DNA of 64,000 bases from an uncultured Dermabacteraceae bacterium (GTDB lineage Bacteria; Actinomycetota; Actinomycetes; Actinomycetales; Dermabacteraceae): positions 44,716 through 108,715 of the forward strand of contig CAMILZ010000003.1 in NCBI GenBank assembly GCA_946223075.1, given 5' to 3'. The translations under genes and the position numbers were made by a program. A model generated the notes under the pieces. It was not told the DNA's origin. It worked only from the letters and a program-made list of their open reading frames with translations, and ran no database searches. This document shows positions 33,458 through 41,938 of this stretch, in pieces. How positions within the stretch are numbered: position 1 is the first letter of the stretch; every line of letters begins with the position of its first letter.

Positions 33458-33497
33458 CCGCGCCCCGGGAGTGCCTCGTGCACATCCCGGGGCGCGG
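33458..33497 (+). terminator. strong hairpin after the surface protein gene
   Basis: CCGCGCCCCGGGA (33458-33470) and TCCCGGGGCGCGG (33485-33497) form a 13-pair stem. The tail (CCCCTTTAAAG) is a weak T-run, so termination or mRNA stabilisation is likely. Confidence 0.65.
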
Positions 33498-33549
33498 CCC
33501 CTTTAAAGCCAAGCAACCGTCGGAATCCTTCAGGTGAAAATTGGCAACG

Positions 33550-33576
33550 AAAAAGGCCCCGCCGAAGCGGGGCCTT
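33550..33576 (-). terminator. intrinsic terminator of rpsT
   Basis: On the minus strand AAGGCCCCGC, a TTCG tetraloop and GCGGGGCCTT followed by TTTTT. It lies 29 bases after the rpsT stop. Confidence 0.88.
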
Positions 33577-33604
33577 CAGTCTCGCTCACACGCGAGAACT
33601 ACGC

Positions 33605-33871
33605 TCACTTATCGAGAGTCGCCACAAGCTTCGCGAGACCCGACTTGCGGTTCGCGGCCTGGTTCTTGTGGATAACGCCCTTCGACACAGCCTTATCGAG
33701 CTTGCGCGAAGCCTCACGAAGAGCCTTGGCCGATGCATCTGCATCGCCAGCGGCGACCGCGGTGCGAACCTTACGCACGTAGGTCTTGAGCTCACTGCGG
33801 TACGCCTTGTTGCGCTCCTGAGCCTTCGCGTTGGTCTTGATGCGCTTGATCTGGGACTTGATGTTTGCCAC
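33605..33871 (-). CDS. rpsT: 30S ribosomal protein S20
   Basis: An 88-residue primary 16S rRNA binding protein of the small subunit. It begins [29 protein letters not shown] and continues with the usual basic helices ending [10 protein letters not shown]. The GTG start has AAAAGG seven bases before it on the minus strand. It is a single-gene transcript with its own terminator. Confidence 0.97.
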   Translation of the reverse strand: MANIKSQIKRIKTNAKAQERNKAYRSELKTYVRKVRTAVAAGDADASAKALREASRKLDKAVSKGVIHKNQAANRKSGLAKLVATLDK

Positions 33872-34124
33872 GAGGTGCCTTTTCTAGATGTCGAGGTGAA
33901 ACGCCGCTCATGAGAGGTGCTCGCGCTCGACGGGGACGGGCGGTGGGGTATCGCCTGGAGACGTCAAACGTTCGCATCACGAACGGAAAAACTCACGCCG
34001 GCGCATGCTGCACCACGCCCCAGAGACACGAAAGGGGTGCAAGTGCGCCGCACACAGCGCAGTATGTTCACACATACAGCGAACAACTTTACCAGCGGCC
34101 GCCATGAAAGCCTAGAGCTTCAGC
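33872..34124 (+). other. non-coding stretch upstream of rpsT
   Basis: 253 bases between the start of rpsT and the end of the PemK-like gene, both on the minus strand. It must hold the rpsT promoter. I see no convincing gene, repeat or terminator in it. Confidence 0.4.
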
Positions 34125-34727
34125 TCACCAACTGTGCTCTTCGCGTGTGGCATTAGCCACCCGATCGAAACGTGCTTTGTCAAGCTTGCCGCCTTCGCGA
34201 CGTACCTTCGCGGCCTCGAGGCGAATGAGACGATCGACTCGTACCTCCGAGGGGCGCTGCTTCGCATCCCACGAACCGGTGCCGATATCCACCCAGCGAT
34301 TGCCGTGCTCATCGGTGTGATCGCCCTTGCCGCGATCGCGCGACGTGAGCATAAGTGCCACAATCACGCCGTTGCCCTCCTCAGCGAGCACGAGCACGGG
34401 GCGGTCTTTGCCCTTCGAGTGGTCCTCCTCGAAAGGCACCCATGCCCACACGATCTCGCCCGGGTCGGGGTTGCCGTCCGCCGCGGGTGCGTACGTAATG
34501 GCGAGGGGAGCGCTGCTCGCGCGGTCGGGGAGAGCGGAACGGGTGTGCTCCGTGCCGGCATCAGCGTGGGATTTGGGTCCGACGCTTGCCGAGCGGCCGT
34601 CGGCCCCTTTCCTTTTGTTCTCGAGAGCGCGCATGCCTTCTCGAGCGAGGCGACCAGCGGCCCGCTGGACCTGACGGTTTCGGGCGAGTGAGCCCGCGAT
34701 GGATTTAAGTGAGGAGAGAACGCTCAT
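34125..34727 (-). CDS. PemK/MazF-fold protein without antitoxin
   Basis: A 200-residue protein. The N-terminal 90 residues are basic and then disordered; residues ~95-200 have the PemK/MazF fold: PGEIVWAWVPFEEDHSKGKDRPVLVLAEE, VIVALMLTSRDRG and VRVDRLIRL. MazF toxins cut mRNA, but this long form stands alone with no antitoxin gene within reach, is preceded by a housekeeping-type promoter, and sits beside lepA; a domesticated RNase or a non-toxic binding role is as likely as a toxin. The linker contains a 35-base repeat shared with the DUF3097 gene. Confidence 0.75.
   Translation of the reverse strand: MSVLSSLKSIAGSLARNRQVQRAAGRLAREGMRALENKRKGADGRSASVGPKSHADAGTEHTRSALPDRASSAPLAITYAPAADGNPDPGEIVWAWVPFEEDHSKGKDRPVLVLAEEGNGVIVALMLTSRDRGKGDHTDEHGNRWVDIGTGSWDAKQRPSEVRVDRLIRLEAAKVRREGGKLDKARFDRVANATREEHSW
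34572..34606 (-). repeat. linker repeat, copy 1 (inside the PemK-like gene)
   Basis: 35 bases with 31 identities to 39289-39323. Both copies are palindromic at the ends (GGNCCGACG ... CGTCGGNCC) and both encode disordered linker, but in different reading frames. The element contains the dispersed oligomer CAAGCGTCGG on the minus strand. Confidence 0.6.
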
Positions 34728-34739
34728 GGTGTGACCGTA
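34728..34739 (-). promoter_or_regulatory. -10 element, leaderless PemK-like gene
   Basis: On the minus strand TACGGT (plus 34734-34739), then six bases, then the ATG ending at 34727. Confidence 0.4.
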
Positions 34740-34827
34740 TCAACCCGCGTACTGCGAGGGGCGAATGGGTCAAAAACGAGTGTGCATGGGACAATGGACT
34801 CGTCTATGCCCATCGAAAGGATTCCCG

Positions 34828-36690
34828 TTGACTAGCGCCCCCGCGAACATGCGCGAGATCGAGCCAGCTGCGACCTCCATGGAGAGGATCCGCAACTTCT
34901 GCATCATCGCGCACATTGATCACGGTAAATCGACCCTCGCCGATAGGATGCTGCAGCTCACCGGTGTGGTTGATGAGCGTGCGATGCGGGCCCAGTACCT
35001 CGACCGCATGGACATCGAACGCGAGCGTGGCATCACGGTGAAAAGCCAGGCCGTGCGCATGCCGTGGGTTGTGGACGGCGAGGCGTACGCACTCAACATG
35101 ATCGATACGCCGGGGCACGTGGACTTTACCTACGAGGTTTCGCGCTCGCTTGCGGCGTGTGAGGGCGCGATCCTTCTCGTCGATGCCGCGCAGGGGATCG
35201 AGGCGCAGACCCTCGCGAACCTGTACCTTGCGCTCGACAACGACCTCGAGATCATTCCGGTGCTCAACAAAATCGATTTGCCCGCCGCTGATCCCGAAAA
35301 GTACTCCGCGGAAATTGCGCAGCTCGTGGGGTGCGAGCCTGAAGACGTGCTCAAGGTTTCGGGCAAGACCGGCGAGGGCGTCGAGGCGCTCCTCGACCAC
35401 GTTGTGCGCACGATTCCGAAGCCCAACGGGACGATCGACGCGCCTTCGCGCGCGATGATTTTCGATTCCGTGTACGACACGTACCGGGGTGTTGTGACGT
35501 ACGTGCGTGTTGTCGATGGGCAGCTCGACCCGCGCGAAAAGATCCAGATGATGTCGACCGGCGCGACGCACGAACTCCTCGAGATCGGTGTGATCTCGCC
35601 CGAACCGAAGCCCACGAACGGCCTTGGCCCCGGCGAGGTCGGCTACCTCATTACAGGCGTGAAGGACGTGCGCCAGTCGAAGGTCGGCGATACGGTGACC
35701 GCCGCGCTCCGCGGTGCAGAAGAACCGCTTCCCGGCTATTCAGAACCGAAACCCATGGTGTTCTCGGGTCTCTTCCCGATCGACGGTTCCGACTATCCGG
35801 CGCTGCGCGACGCGCTCGACAAGCTCAAACTCAACGACGCTGCGCTCAATTACGAGCCCGAAACCTCGACCGCGCTGGGCTTCGGCTTCCGCGTGGGCTT
35901 CCTTGGCCTGCTCCACCTCGAAATCGTCCGCGAGAGACTCGAGCGCGAGTTCAACCTCGGTCTCATTTCGACCGCGCCGAGCGTGATTTACCACGTGACG
36001 ATGGAGGATGGCACCGAGGTCGAGGTGCTGAACCCTTCGGACTTCCCCGAGGGCAAGGTTCACGAGATCCGCGAGCCCGTTGCGAAGTCCACGATCCTCG
36101 TGCCCAAGGAATTCGTGGGCACCGTCATGGAACTGTGCCAGTCCAAGCGCGGCACGATGAAGGGCATGGACTACCTGAGCGAAGATCGCGTTGAGCTCCG
36201 CTACATCCTTCCCCTCGCCGAGATCGTGTTCGACTTCTTTGATCAGCTCAAGAGCCGCACGAAGGGCTATGCCTCGCTCGATTACGACGTGCAGGGCGAG
36301 GAAGCGGCCGACCTGGTCAAGGTCGACATGCTTCTTCAGGGCGAAACCGTGGATGCGTTCAGCGCGATTGTGCACCGCGACAAGGCCTACCACTACGGCG
36401 TGGAGATGGCTGGCAAGCTTAAGAACCTCATTCCTCGCCAGCAGTTTGAGGTGCCGATTCAGGCTGCGATCGGTTCGCGCATCATTGCGCGCGAGAACAT
36501 CCGAGCGATCCGCAAGGACGTGCTTTCCAAGTGCTACGGCGGCGACATCTCCCGTAAGCGCAAGCTGCTCGAGAAGCAGAAGGAAGGCAAGAAGCGCATG
36601 AAGTCGATCGGCTCGGTTGACGTGCCGCAGGAGGCCTTCATCGCGGCGCTGCGCTCGGATGGCGGCTCGTCCGACGGCAAGAACAAGTAA
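34828..36690 (+). CDS. lepA: elongation factor 4 (LepA)
   Basis: Ribosome-associated GTPase of 620 residues that back-translocates or remodels stalled ribosomes. The G1 loop [16 protein letters not shown]2 [12 protein letters not shown]3 [12 protein letters not shown] (G4) and SGKTGEGV (G5) are in order. The LepA-specific C-terminus reads [28 protein letters not shown] (with Lys-Cys in the SKCYGG form). The frame is open to 34765, but the TTG at 34828 with GAAAGG seven bases before it gives the usual N-terminus. It is divergent from the PemK-like gene and is followed by a MOSC protein gene. Confidence 0.95.
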   Translation: MTSAPANMREIEPAATSMERIRNFCIIAHIDHGKSTLADRMLQLTGVVDERAMRAQYLDRMDIERERGITVKSQAVRMPWVVDGEAYALNMIDTPGHVDFTYEVSRSLAACEGAILLVDAAQGIEAQTLANLYLALDNDLEIIPVLNKIDLPAADPEKYSAEIAQLVGCEPEDVLKVSGKTGEGVEALLDHVVRTIPKPNGTIDAPSRAMIFDSVYDTYRGVVTYVRVVDGQLDPREKIQMMSTGATHELLEIGVISPEPKPTNGLGPGEVGYLITGVKDVRQSKVGDTVTAALRGAEEPLPGYSEPKPMVFSGLFPIDGSDYPALRDALDKLKLNDAALNYEPETSTALGFGFRVGFLGLLHLEIVRERLEREFNLGLISTAPSVIYHVTMEDGTEVEVLNPSDFPEGKVHEIREPVAKSTILVPKEFVGTVMELCQSKRGTMKGMDYLSEDRVELRYILPLAEIVFDFFDQLKSRTKGYASLDYDVQGEEAADLVKVDMLLQGETVDAFSAIVHRDKAYHYGVEMAGKLKNLIPRQQFEVPIQAAIGSRIIARENIRAIRKDVLSKCYGGDISRKRKLLEKQKEGKKRMKSIGSVDVPQEAFIAALRSDGGSSDGKNK

Positions 36691-36700
36691 GGGGACGAAG

Positions 36701-37474
36701 ATGAACGTCGAACCGCTTTCAGTCACGATTGCCCAGGGCCCCGCGCGCGTGCTCTCGACGTGCACGGTGGAATCACTTTTCCACGTCGAGGAAACGGGTA
36801 TCCGTTCGGGAATCAGCAAAGTTCCGCGAGAAGAAGGCATCAAGCTGCTCACGCACGGCGTGCTCGGCGACGTGCAGGGCGATACCGAACACCACGGCGG
36901 TCTTTTCAAGGCCGTGTACGCGTTCGCGCGCGAAACCCGCGAGGAAATTGCCCGCCGGGAAGGTTTGAGCGGCCTGCCCGACGGTGCCTTCGGTGAAAAT
37001 CTCGTCACGGAGGGCATCGATACCGACGAGGTCGTGATTGGCTCGCGCTGGCGCATCGGCGGGGCCGAGCTTGAGGCGAGCGTGCCGCGCCAGCCCTGCA
37101 AAACCTTCGCCGTGTGGATGGGGCGCTTCGCCAAGCAGGCAGAAATTGAGCCCCAAGGGCCGTGGGGCCGCCGCTTCAATGCTTACGGAAAGTCGGGCGC
37201 GTACTTCCGCGTTGTACGCGAGGGCGTTGTGCGCCCCGGGGACGAGATCGAGGTGCTGTCGGTTCCCGAGCACGGCGTGAGTATCGGCGAGATTTTCCGC
37301 GGTCTCTCGAGCGAGATCGATCCCGAGAGCGCCAAGGCTCTCCTGAGCTGGGCCCGCGACACGGAAACGCCCGTGTACACCTCGATGGCGCGGGGATGCC
37401 TCGGGGCGCTCGAGAGTGCCGGCATCGCCTTCGAATTTCCCGCCTCTCTCATCACCGATGGCCGCGGGAACTAA
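36701..37474 (+). CDS. MOSC domain-containing protein
   Basis: A 257-residue MOSC (molybdenum cofactor sulfurase C-terminal) domain protein related to YiiM, which handles molybdenum cofactor-bound sulfur. Signature parts: VLGDVQGDTEHHGGLFKAVYAFARET, AFGENLVTEGIDTDEVVIGSRWRIGGAELEASVPRQPCKTFAVWMG with the conserved Cys (RQPCKT), and YFRVVREGVVRPGDEIEV. AAGGGG lies before the ATG. It overlaps hemW by 17 bases. No Moco biosynthesis gene is nearby. Confidence 0.87.
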   Translation: MNVEPLSVTIAQGPARVLSTCTVESLFHVEETGIRSGISKVPREEGIKLLTHGVLGDVQGDTEHHGGLFKAVYAFARETREEIARREGLSGLPDGAFGENLVTEGIDTDEVVIGSRWRIGGAELEASVPRQPCKTFAVWMGRFAKQAEIEPQGPWGRRFNAYGKSGAYFRVVREGVVRPGDEIEVLSVPEHGVSIGEIFRGLSSEIDPESAKALLSWARDTETPVYTSMARGCLGALESAGIAFEFPASLITDGRGN

Positions 37475-38645
37475 CGCCCAGCGCCGAGGGCTCTCGGTCT
37501 ACATCCATGTGCCGTTTTGCGCGGTGCGCTGCGGCTACTGCGACTTCAACACGTACACCGCAACGGAACTTGGCGGTGGGGGATCGCAGGCCGAATACCC
37601 CGCGAAGGCGATGCGCGAAATGGAACTCACGCTTGCGGACGATCAAGCGTCGGGCTTTTCCTACGACCAGGTCGAGACCGTCTTCTTTGGCGGTGGGACC
37701 CCCACGCTCCTGCCCGCCGAGGACCAGGCGCGTATGTTCGCGCACCTCACCACCCTGATTCCGTTGGCAGCGGGCGCTGAGGTCACGACCGAGGCGAACC
37801 CCGATTCGGTCACGCGCGATTCGCTTATGCGTCTCGCCGATGCCGGGTTTACGCGCGTGAGCTTCGGCATGCAATCGGCGGTGCCGCGCGTGCTGGCGAT
37901 CCTCGATCGCACCCACAACCCCGAGTCCGTTCCGCGCGCCGTGGAGTGGGCACGTGAGGCCGGCCTCCAGGTGAGCCTCGACATGATCTACGGAACGCCG
38001 GGGGAGGGCCTCGCGGATGTCGAGGCCACGATCGACGCGATCATCGCGATGGAACCAGATCACGTGAGCGCCTATTCGCTCATCATTGAGGGCAACACGA
38101 AGATGGCCCGCAAGCTGCGTCGCGGCGAACTGACCGAGCCCGATCCGGACTTCATGGCCGATGCCTACGAACTCATCGCTGAGCGCACGCGAGCCGCGGG
38201 GTTCGAGTGGTACGAGGTCTCGAACTTCGCGCGGGGCGAGGAGTACCAATGCCGCCACAACCTCGCCTATTGGCGCGGTCGCGACTGGTGGGGGATTGGC
38301 CCCGGCGCACACCGCCACCGCGACGGCTATCGCTCGTGGAACCTCAAGCACCCCTCGCGCTACGCGGCGGCTCTTGCCCAGAACCGGCTTCCCGCCGATG
38401 ACTCCGAGCACGTCTCTGATACGGATCGCGCGCTCGAGCGGCTCATGCTCGAGATGCGCATTCGCGAGGGGTTCCCCGCGGAAAGCAACCCTCTAACCTC
38501 AAGTAAGGAGGCGCGCGAAGTGCTCGAGCGGCACGTGGCAGCGGGGCGCCTTGATGCAGGCGCGTGGGAAAGCGGAACCGTGAGGCTTTCCGACGCCGGC
38601 CGCCTCCTCGCCGATGCCATCACGCGCGACGTGGCAGCTCTTTAG
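37458..38645 (+). CDS. hemW: radical SAM heme chaperone HemW (coproporphyrinogen III oxidase-like)
   Basis: A 395-residue radical SAM protein. The cluster motif CAVRCGYC (CX3CX2C) is near the start after YIHVPF, followed by FFGGGTPTLL, EANPDS, RVSFGMQSA and GLQVSLDMIYGTPGE, and the C-terminal HemN domain with EWYEVSNFARGEEYQCRHNLAYWRGRDWWGIGPGAH. It lacks the extra N-terminal region and the CxxxCxxC-plus-C pattern of true HemN oxidases, so the heme-transfer protein HemW is favoured. The ATG at 37458, overlapping the MOSC gene, is chosen because it leaves a short lead to YIHVPF. Confidence 0.9.
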   Translation: MAAGTNAQRRGLSVYIHVPFCAVRCGYCDFNTYTATELGGGGSQAEYPAKAMREMELTLADDQASGFSYDQVETVFFGGGTPTLLPAEDQARMFAHLTTLIPLAAGAEVTTEANPDSVTRDSLMRLADAGFTRVSFGMQSAVPRVLAILDRTHNPESVPRAVEWAREAGLQVSLDMIYGTPGEGLADVEATIDAIIAMEPDHVSAYSLIIEGNTKMARKLRRGELTEPDPDFMADAYELIAERTRAAGFEWYEVSNFARGEEYQCRHNLAYWRGRDWWGIGPGAHRHRDGYRSWNLKHPSRYAAALAQNRLPADDSEHVSDTDRALERLMLEMRIREGFPAESNPLTSSKEAREVLERHVAAGRLDAGAWESGTVRLSDAGRLLADAITRDVAAL

Positions 38646-38691
38646 TTCGCGGTTGACGTGGGCGTGGAAGCCGTCGGATTTGCTCCCGAGC

Positions 38692-38719
38692 TCAAACCCC
38701 CACAGCCCCTATGCAATTC
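38692..38719 (-). repeat. 3'-end repeat, copy C
   Basis: On the minus strand GAATTGCATAGGGG then CTGTGGGGGTTTGA, starting inside the TGA stop of the DUF3097 gene. GGGTTTG can pair with CAAATCC ten bases further on. It is the third copy of the element at 12825 and 15437. Confidence 0.6.
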
Positions 38720-39599
38720 AGTGAGTGGCGGTGACGAAGTCGATGAGTTCCTCGATGCGACCGCTGAGCGTTGGTTCGACGTCGGCGTACGAGCGCACGC
38801 GAGAGAGAATCTTCTGCCAGCCCTCGGCGATATCGGCTTGGGACTCGGCAGGGAGGCCGAGCGCCCTGAGTGAGCCCACTTTGATGTCGGTGCCCTTGGG
38901 GATATGCGGCCACTTCTCGAGACCCACGCGTGCGGGTTTCACGGCCTGCCACACGTCCACGTACGGATGACCGAGAATGAGCACGTTGCCCGCAACGCCC
39001 TTCTCTCGCATGACGGATTCGGCGATCCGCGTTTCCTTCGAGCCGGGAACGAGGTGATCCACGAGGATACCGAGCCTGCGGCCCGGCGCAGGATTGAACG
39101 CCCGCACGCGCTCGAGCAGGTTATCGGCGCCATCGAGCATCTCAACGGCGACACCCTCGATGCGCAGGTCGTGCCCCCACACCTTCTCCACGAGCTCCGC
39201 ATCGTGCTTGCCTTCGACCCAAATCCGTGAGCCACGCGCCACGCGAGCGCGCGCCCCTTCGACGTAGGTCGAGCCCGAGGCGCTCCGCTTTGGGGCCGAC
39301 GGTTGCCGGGCGGCCGTCGGACCACCCTTCGTGGGTGGAACAAGGCGGATGGGTTTCCCATCGATCAAGAAGCCTGGGCCGAGCCGGAAGGTGCGTAGGC
39401 GGCCCTTTCGGTCCTCGAGTTCGACGACGTGGATGCCGCCGGATTTCTCGACGCGCGTGATCGCGCCGACCCAGCCGGTCTGCACGTCCTCGACAACGAG
39501 GCCGCGCGAAGCCAGCACGTCCTGGCTCGCGGGGCGTTTCGGGTGGAAGAAGTCTCCCGTTCCGGAGAGGACGTCGTGGCCGTAGCGATCGATATTCAC
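38718..39599 (-). CDS. DUF3097 family protein with a TOPRIM-like segment
   Basis: A 293-residue actinobacterial protein of unknown function. The N-terminal ~95 residues include an SH3-like stretch (GLVVEDVQTGWVGAITRVEKSGGIHVVELEDRKGRLRTFRLGPGFLIDG), then a disordered linker holding the shared 35-base repeat. The C-terminal part begins RIWVEGKHDAELVEKVWGHDLR and continues LGILVDHLVPGSKE. VEGKxD plus a later acidic strand resembles the TOPRIM fold of primases and RNase M5. The start is GTG, with TAGCGT eight bases upstream. It is divergent from hrcA. Confidence 0.8.
   Translation of the reverse strand: MNIDRYGHDVLSGTGDFFHPKRPASQDVLASRGLVVEDVQTGWVGAITRVEKSGGIHVVELEDRKGRLRTFRLGPGFLIDGKPIRLVPPTKGGPTAARQPSAPKRSASGSTYVEGARARVARGSRIWVEGKHDAELVEKVWGHDLRIEGVAVEMLDGADNLLERVRAFNPAPGRRLGILVDHLVPGSKETRIAESVMREKGVAGNVLILGHPYVDVWQAVKPARVGLEKWPHIPKGTDIKVGSLRALGLPAESQADIAEGWQKILSRVRSYADVEPTLSGRIEELIDFVTATH
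39289..39323 (-). repeat. linker repeat, copy 2 (inside the DUF3097 gene)
   Basis: Matches 34572-34606 at 31 of 35 positions but is read one base out of register (Gln-Pro-Ser-Ala-Pro here, Ala-Ser-Val-Gly-Pro there). It carries the oligomer CAACCGTCGG on the minus strand. Confidence 0.6.
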
Positions 39600-39672
39600 G
39601 GCGCTCCACGCTACCAGGGGCGTGTTCGCTCACAGGGGATCGCCACACCGTGCGAGGGGCGCGCACTCCGCG

Positions 39673-39704
39673 TAGTATTGGCACTCGAAGCCCGTGACTG
39701 CTAA
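39673..39704 (+). promoter_or_regulatory. hrcA promoter with CIRCE operator
   Basis: TTGGCACTC (39678-39686), nine bases, GACTGCTAA (39696-39704): the CIRCE inverted repeat TTAGCACTC-N9-GAGTGCTAA with one difference in each arm. TAGTAT (39673-39678) is a -10 box touching the left arm, so HrcA bound here would block its own operon. The ATG at 39704 falls in the operator, which supports the start at 39725. Confidence 0.85.
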
Positions 39705-39724
39705 TGCGCGAAAGGATGAGACAC

Positions 39725-40753
39725 ATGGATGAGCGCAAGCTCAGCATCCTCGGCGCAATCGTGGACGATTACGTGGCCACGCGCGAACCCGTGGGGTCGA
39801 AGTCGCTGCTCGAACGCCACGAGCTCGGCGTAAGCGCCGCGACCGTGCGCAACGATATGTCGGTGCTCGAAGAAGAGGGCCTCATTATGCAGCCCCACAC
39901 CTCGGCGGGGCGCATCCCCACCGATAAGGGCTACCGGGTGTTCGTCGATTATGTCGCGCAGGTGAAGCCGCTTTCGGCTCCCGAACGTCGCGCGATCCAG
40001 ACCTTCTTCGATGGCGCTCACGACCTCGATGATCTGCTTTCCCGTACGGTGCGCCTACTCTCGCGCCTCACAAACCAGGTCGCGGTCGTGCAATACCCCG
40101 CGCTGCGCCAAGCCCACGTGCGTCACGTCGAGCTTGTGAAAACCTCCGAAACGCTGCTGCTCGTCGTACTGATTACCGACGCGGGCCGCGTGGATCAGCA
40201 GACCATTTCCCTCCAGCACCCGCAGGAAGCGGCGTTTTACGAACGACTCCGGGAGCGCATCAATCGCGTGTGCATTTCGAGGCCCGTCACCTCTGTTGGT
40301 GGGGATCTCGAAGCGCTCCTCGAGGCAGAATCTGAATCGACGCGCGCGGCCGCCACCGAAGTCCTCGAGGCCCTCGGCGACTTGCTCGCCTCGCGTCGCG
40401 AGGACCGCATGATCGTTGGCGGAGTTTCGAACCTCGCCCGCGGCGAGCAGTTCTCTCGCGAGGTGGGCCCCATGATCGACCTTCTCGAGGAGCAGCTCGT
40501 GCTCTTGCGCCTCCTCGGTGAGATGCACTCGAACTTCGGCGAAGTCGACGTGCTGATCGGCGAGGAACTCAGCACCCTCTCGGGGGAGGCCTTGCAGCGC
40601 GCGGCCCTCGTGGGAAGCGCCTACACGGAAGCGGCGGGGGGAAGTTCTCCCTCGTCGCGCATCGCGATCCTCGGCCCTTCGAGCATGGACTACGTGACCT
40701 CCATTTCTTCCGTGCGCGCCGTCGCCCGGTATATTTCCCGTTTCATCGGTTAG
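39725..40753 (+). CDS. hrcA: heat-inducible transcription repressor HrcA
   Basis: A 342-residue repressor that binds CIRCE operators and needs GroEL to fold actively. The N-terminus MDERKLSILGAIVDDYVATREPVGSKSLLERHELGVSAATVRNDMSVLEEEGLI is the HrcA winged helix, followed by HTSAGRIPTDKGYRVFVDYV and a GAF-like domain ending MDYVTSISSVRAVARYISRFIG. The ATG at 39725, with AAAGGA eight bases before it, is preferred to the ATG at 39704, which lies in the operator. dnaJ follows 33 bases later, giving the common actinobacterial hrcA-dnaJ pair. No groEL is in the window. Confidence 0.95.
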   Translation: MDERKLSILGAIVDDYVATREPVGSKSLLERHELGVSAATVRNDMSVLEEEGLIMQPHTSAGRIPTDKGYRVFVDYVAQVKPLSAPERRAIQTFFDGAHDLDDLLSRTVRLLSRLTNQVAVVQYPALRQAHVRHVELVKTSETLLLVVLITDAGRVDQQTISLQHPQEAAFYERLRERINRVCISRPVTSVGGDLEALLEAESESTRAAATEVLEALGDLLASRREDRMIVGGVSNLARGEQFSREVGPMIDLLEEQLVLLRLLGEMHSNFGEVDVLIGEELSTLSGEALQRAALVGSAYTEAAGGSSPSSRIAILGPSSMDYVTSISSVRAVARYISRFIG

Positions 40754-40786
40754 TAACTGAACTCAACTCTCAAGGAACCACACTTC

Positions 40787-41938
40787 GTGAACGACGATTT
40801 TTACGAGATCCTCGGCGTCTCCAAGGACGCTAGCGCGGACGAGATCAAAAAGGCCTACCGCAAGAAGGCCCGCAAGCTTCACCCCGATGTGAACCCCGAT
40901 CCTTCCGCAGCCGATCAAATGAAGAAGGTCTCGCAGGCCTACGAGACTCTCTCCAACCCCGAAAAGCGCCGTATGTACGACATGGGCGGGCAAAGTCCAT
41001 TCGGCGGAGGCGGTTTCGGCGGCTTCGGCGGGGGAGCGACGTTCGACTTCGCCGACCTGTTCGACGCGTTCGCGGGTGCCTCCGGCATGGGTGGTCGCGG
41101 GCGCGGCCCGATCCCGCGTGAACGGCGCGGTAACGACATTCTCCGACGTATGACGCTCGAGCTCGATGACGTGGTGTTCGGCTCGGAAAAGGAGATCACG
41201 TTCCCGACGGCTGTCACGTGCGAACGCTGCCACGGCAACTGCTGCGAGCCGGGCACGGGAACGAAGAAGTGCTCGGTGTGTAGCGGTAGCGGCCACGTGC
41301 AGCGAACCGTGAACTCGCTCCTTGGGCAGATGGTGCAACTCGCGCCCTGCTCGGCATGCCAGGGGCACGGCACGACGATCGAAAACCCCTGCGCTGAATG
41401 CCAGGGACACGGACGTGTGCAGGAGGAGCGCACGATCACGCTTCGCGTGCCCGCGGGTATCGATACCGGCCGCCGCATTCAGCTTCGTGGCGAGGGCGAA
41501 GCGGGCGAAGCCGGCGGCCCCGCCGGCGATCTGTTCGTCGAGGTTCGCGTCAAGGAGCATGAAATCTTCCACCGCGAGGGCAACGACCTGCTCGCGCGCC
41601 TCACGATCTCGATGGTGGCAGCGGCCCTCGGCACCAAGGCCACGCTCACGACCTTTGACGGTGAGCGCGAGGTCGACATCAAGCCGGGTACTCAGCCGGG
41701 CGATGTGATTCGCATGCGGAACCTCGGTGTGACCTCGCTTCGCGGCGATTCGCGTGGCGACATCCTCATCGAAGTGGGCGTCGAGATCCCGAAGAAGCTT
41801 TCCGGCTCTGAGCGGGACCTCCTCGCACAGTTTGGCGAGATGCGCGGCGAACCGGATCTGCGCGAAGGTGCGAAGAACGCCCAGCACAGCGACGGCGGAG
41901 TTTTCGCTAAGATCCGCGAAAAGTTCCGCGACCTGTGA
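40787..41938 (+). CDS. dnaJ: chaperone protein DnaJ
   Basis: Hsp40 co-chaperone of 383 residues that loads substrates on DnaK. The J domain has HPDVNPDPS (the HPD motif) near residue 30, then a Gly/Phe-rich linker, a zinc domain with four Cys pairs (CERC, CSVC, CSAC, CAEC) and the C-terminal substrate domains. The first zinc repeat reads CERCHGNC instead of CxxCxGxG, a small deviation that keeps the metal ligands. GTG start; AAGGA about ten bases upstream. It is under CIRCE control through hrcA and overlaps rsmE by four bases. Confidence 0.95.
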   Translation: MNDDFYEILGVSKDASADEIKKAYRKKARKLHPDVNPDPSAADQMKKVSQAYETLSNPEKRRMYDMGGQSPFGGGGFGGFGGGATFDFADLFDAFAGASGMGGRGRGPIPRERRGNDILRRMTLELDDVVFGSEKEITFPTAVTCERCHGNCCEPGTGTKKCSVCSGSGHVQRTVNSLLGQMVQLAPCSACQGHGTTIENPCAECQGHGRVQEERTITLRVPAGIDTGRRIQLRGEGEAGEAGGPAGDLFVEVRVKEHEIFHREGNDLLARLTISMVAAALGTKATLTTFDGEREVDIKPGTQPGDVIRMRNLGVTSLRGDSRGDILIEVGVEIPKKLSGSERDLLAQFGEMRGEPDLREGAKNAQHSDGGVFAKIREKFRDL

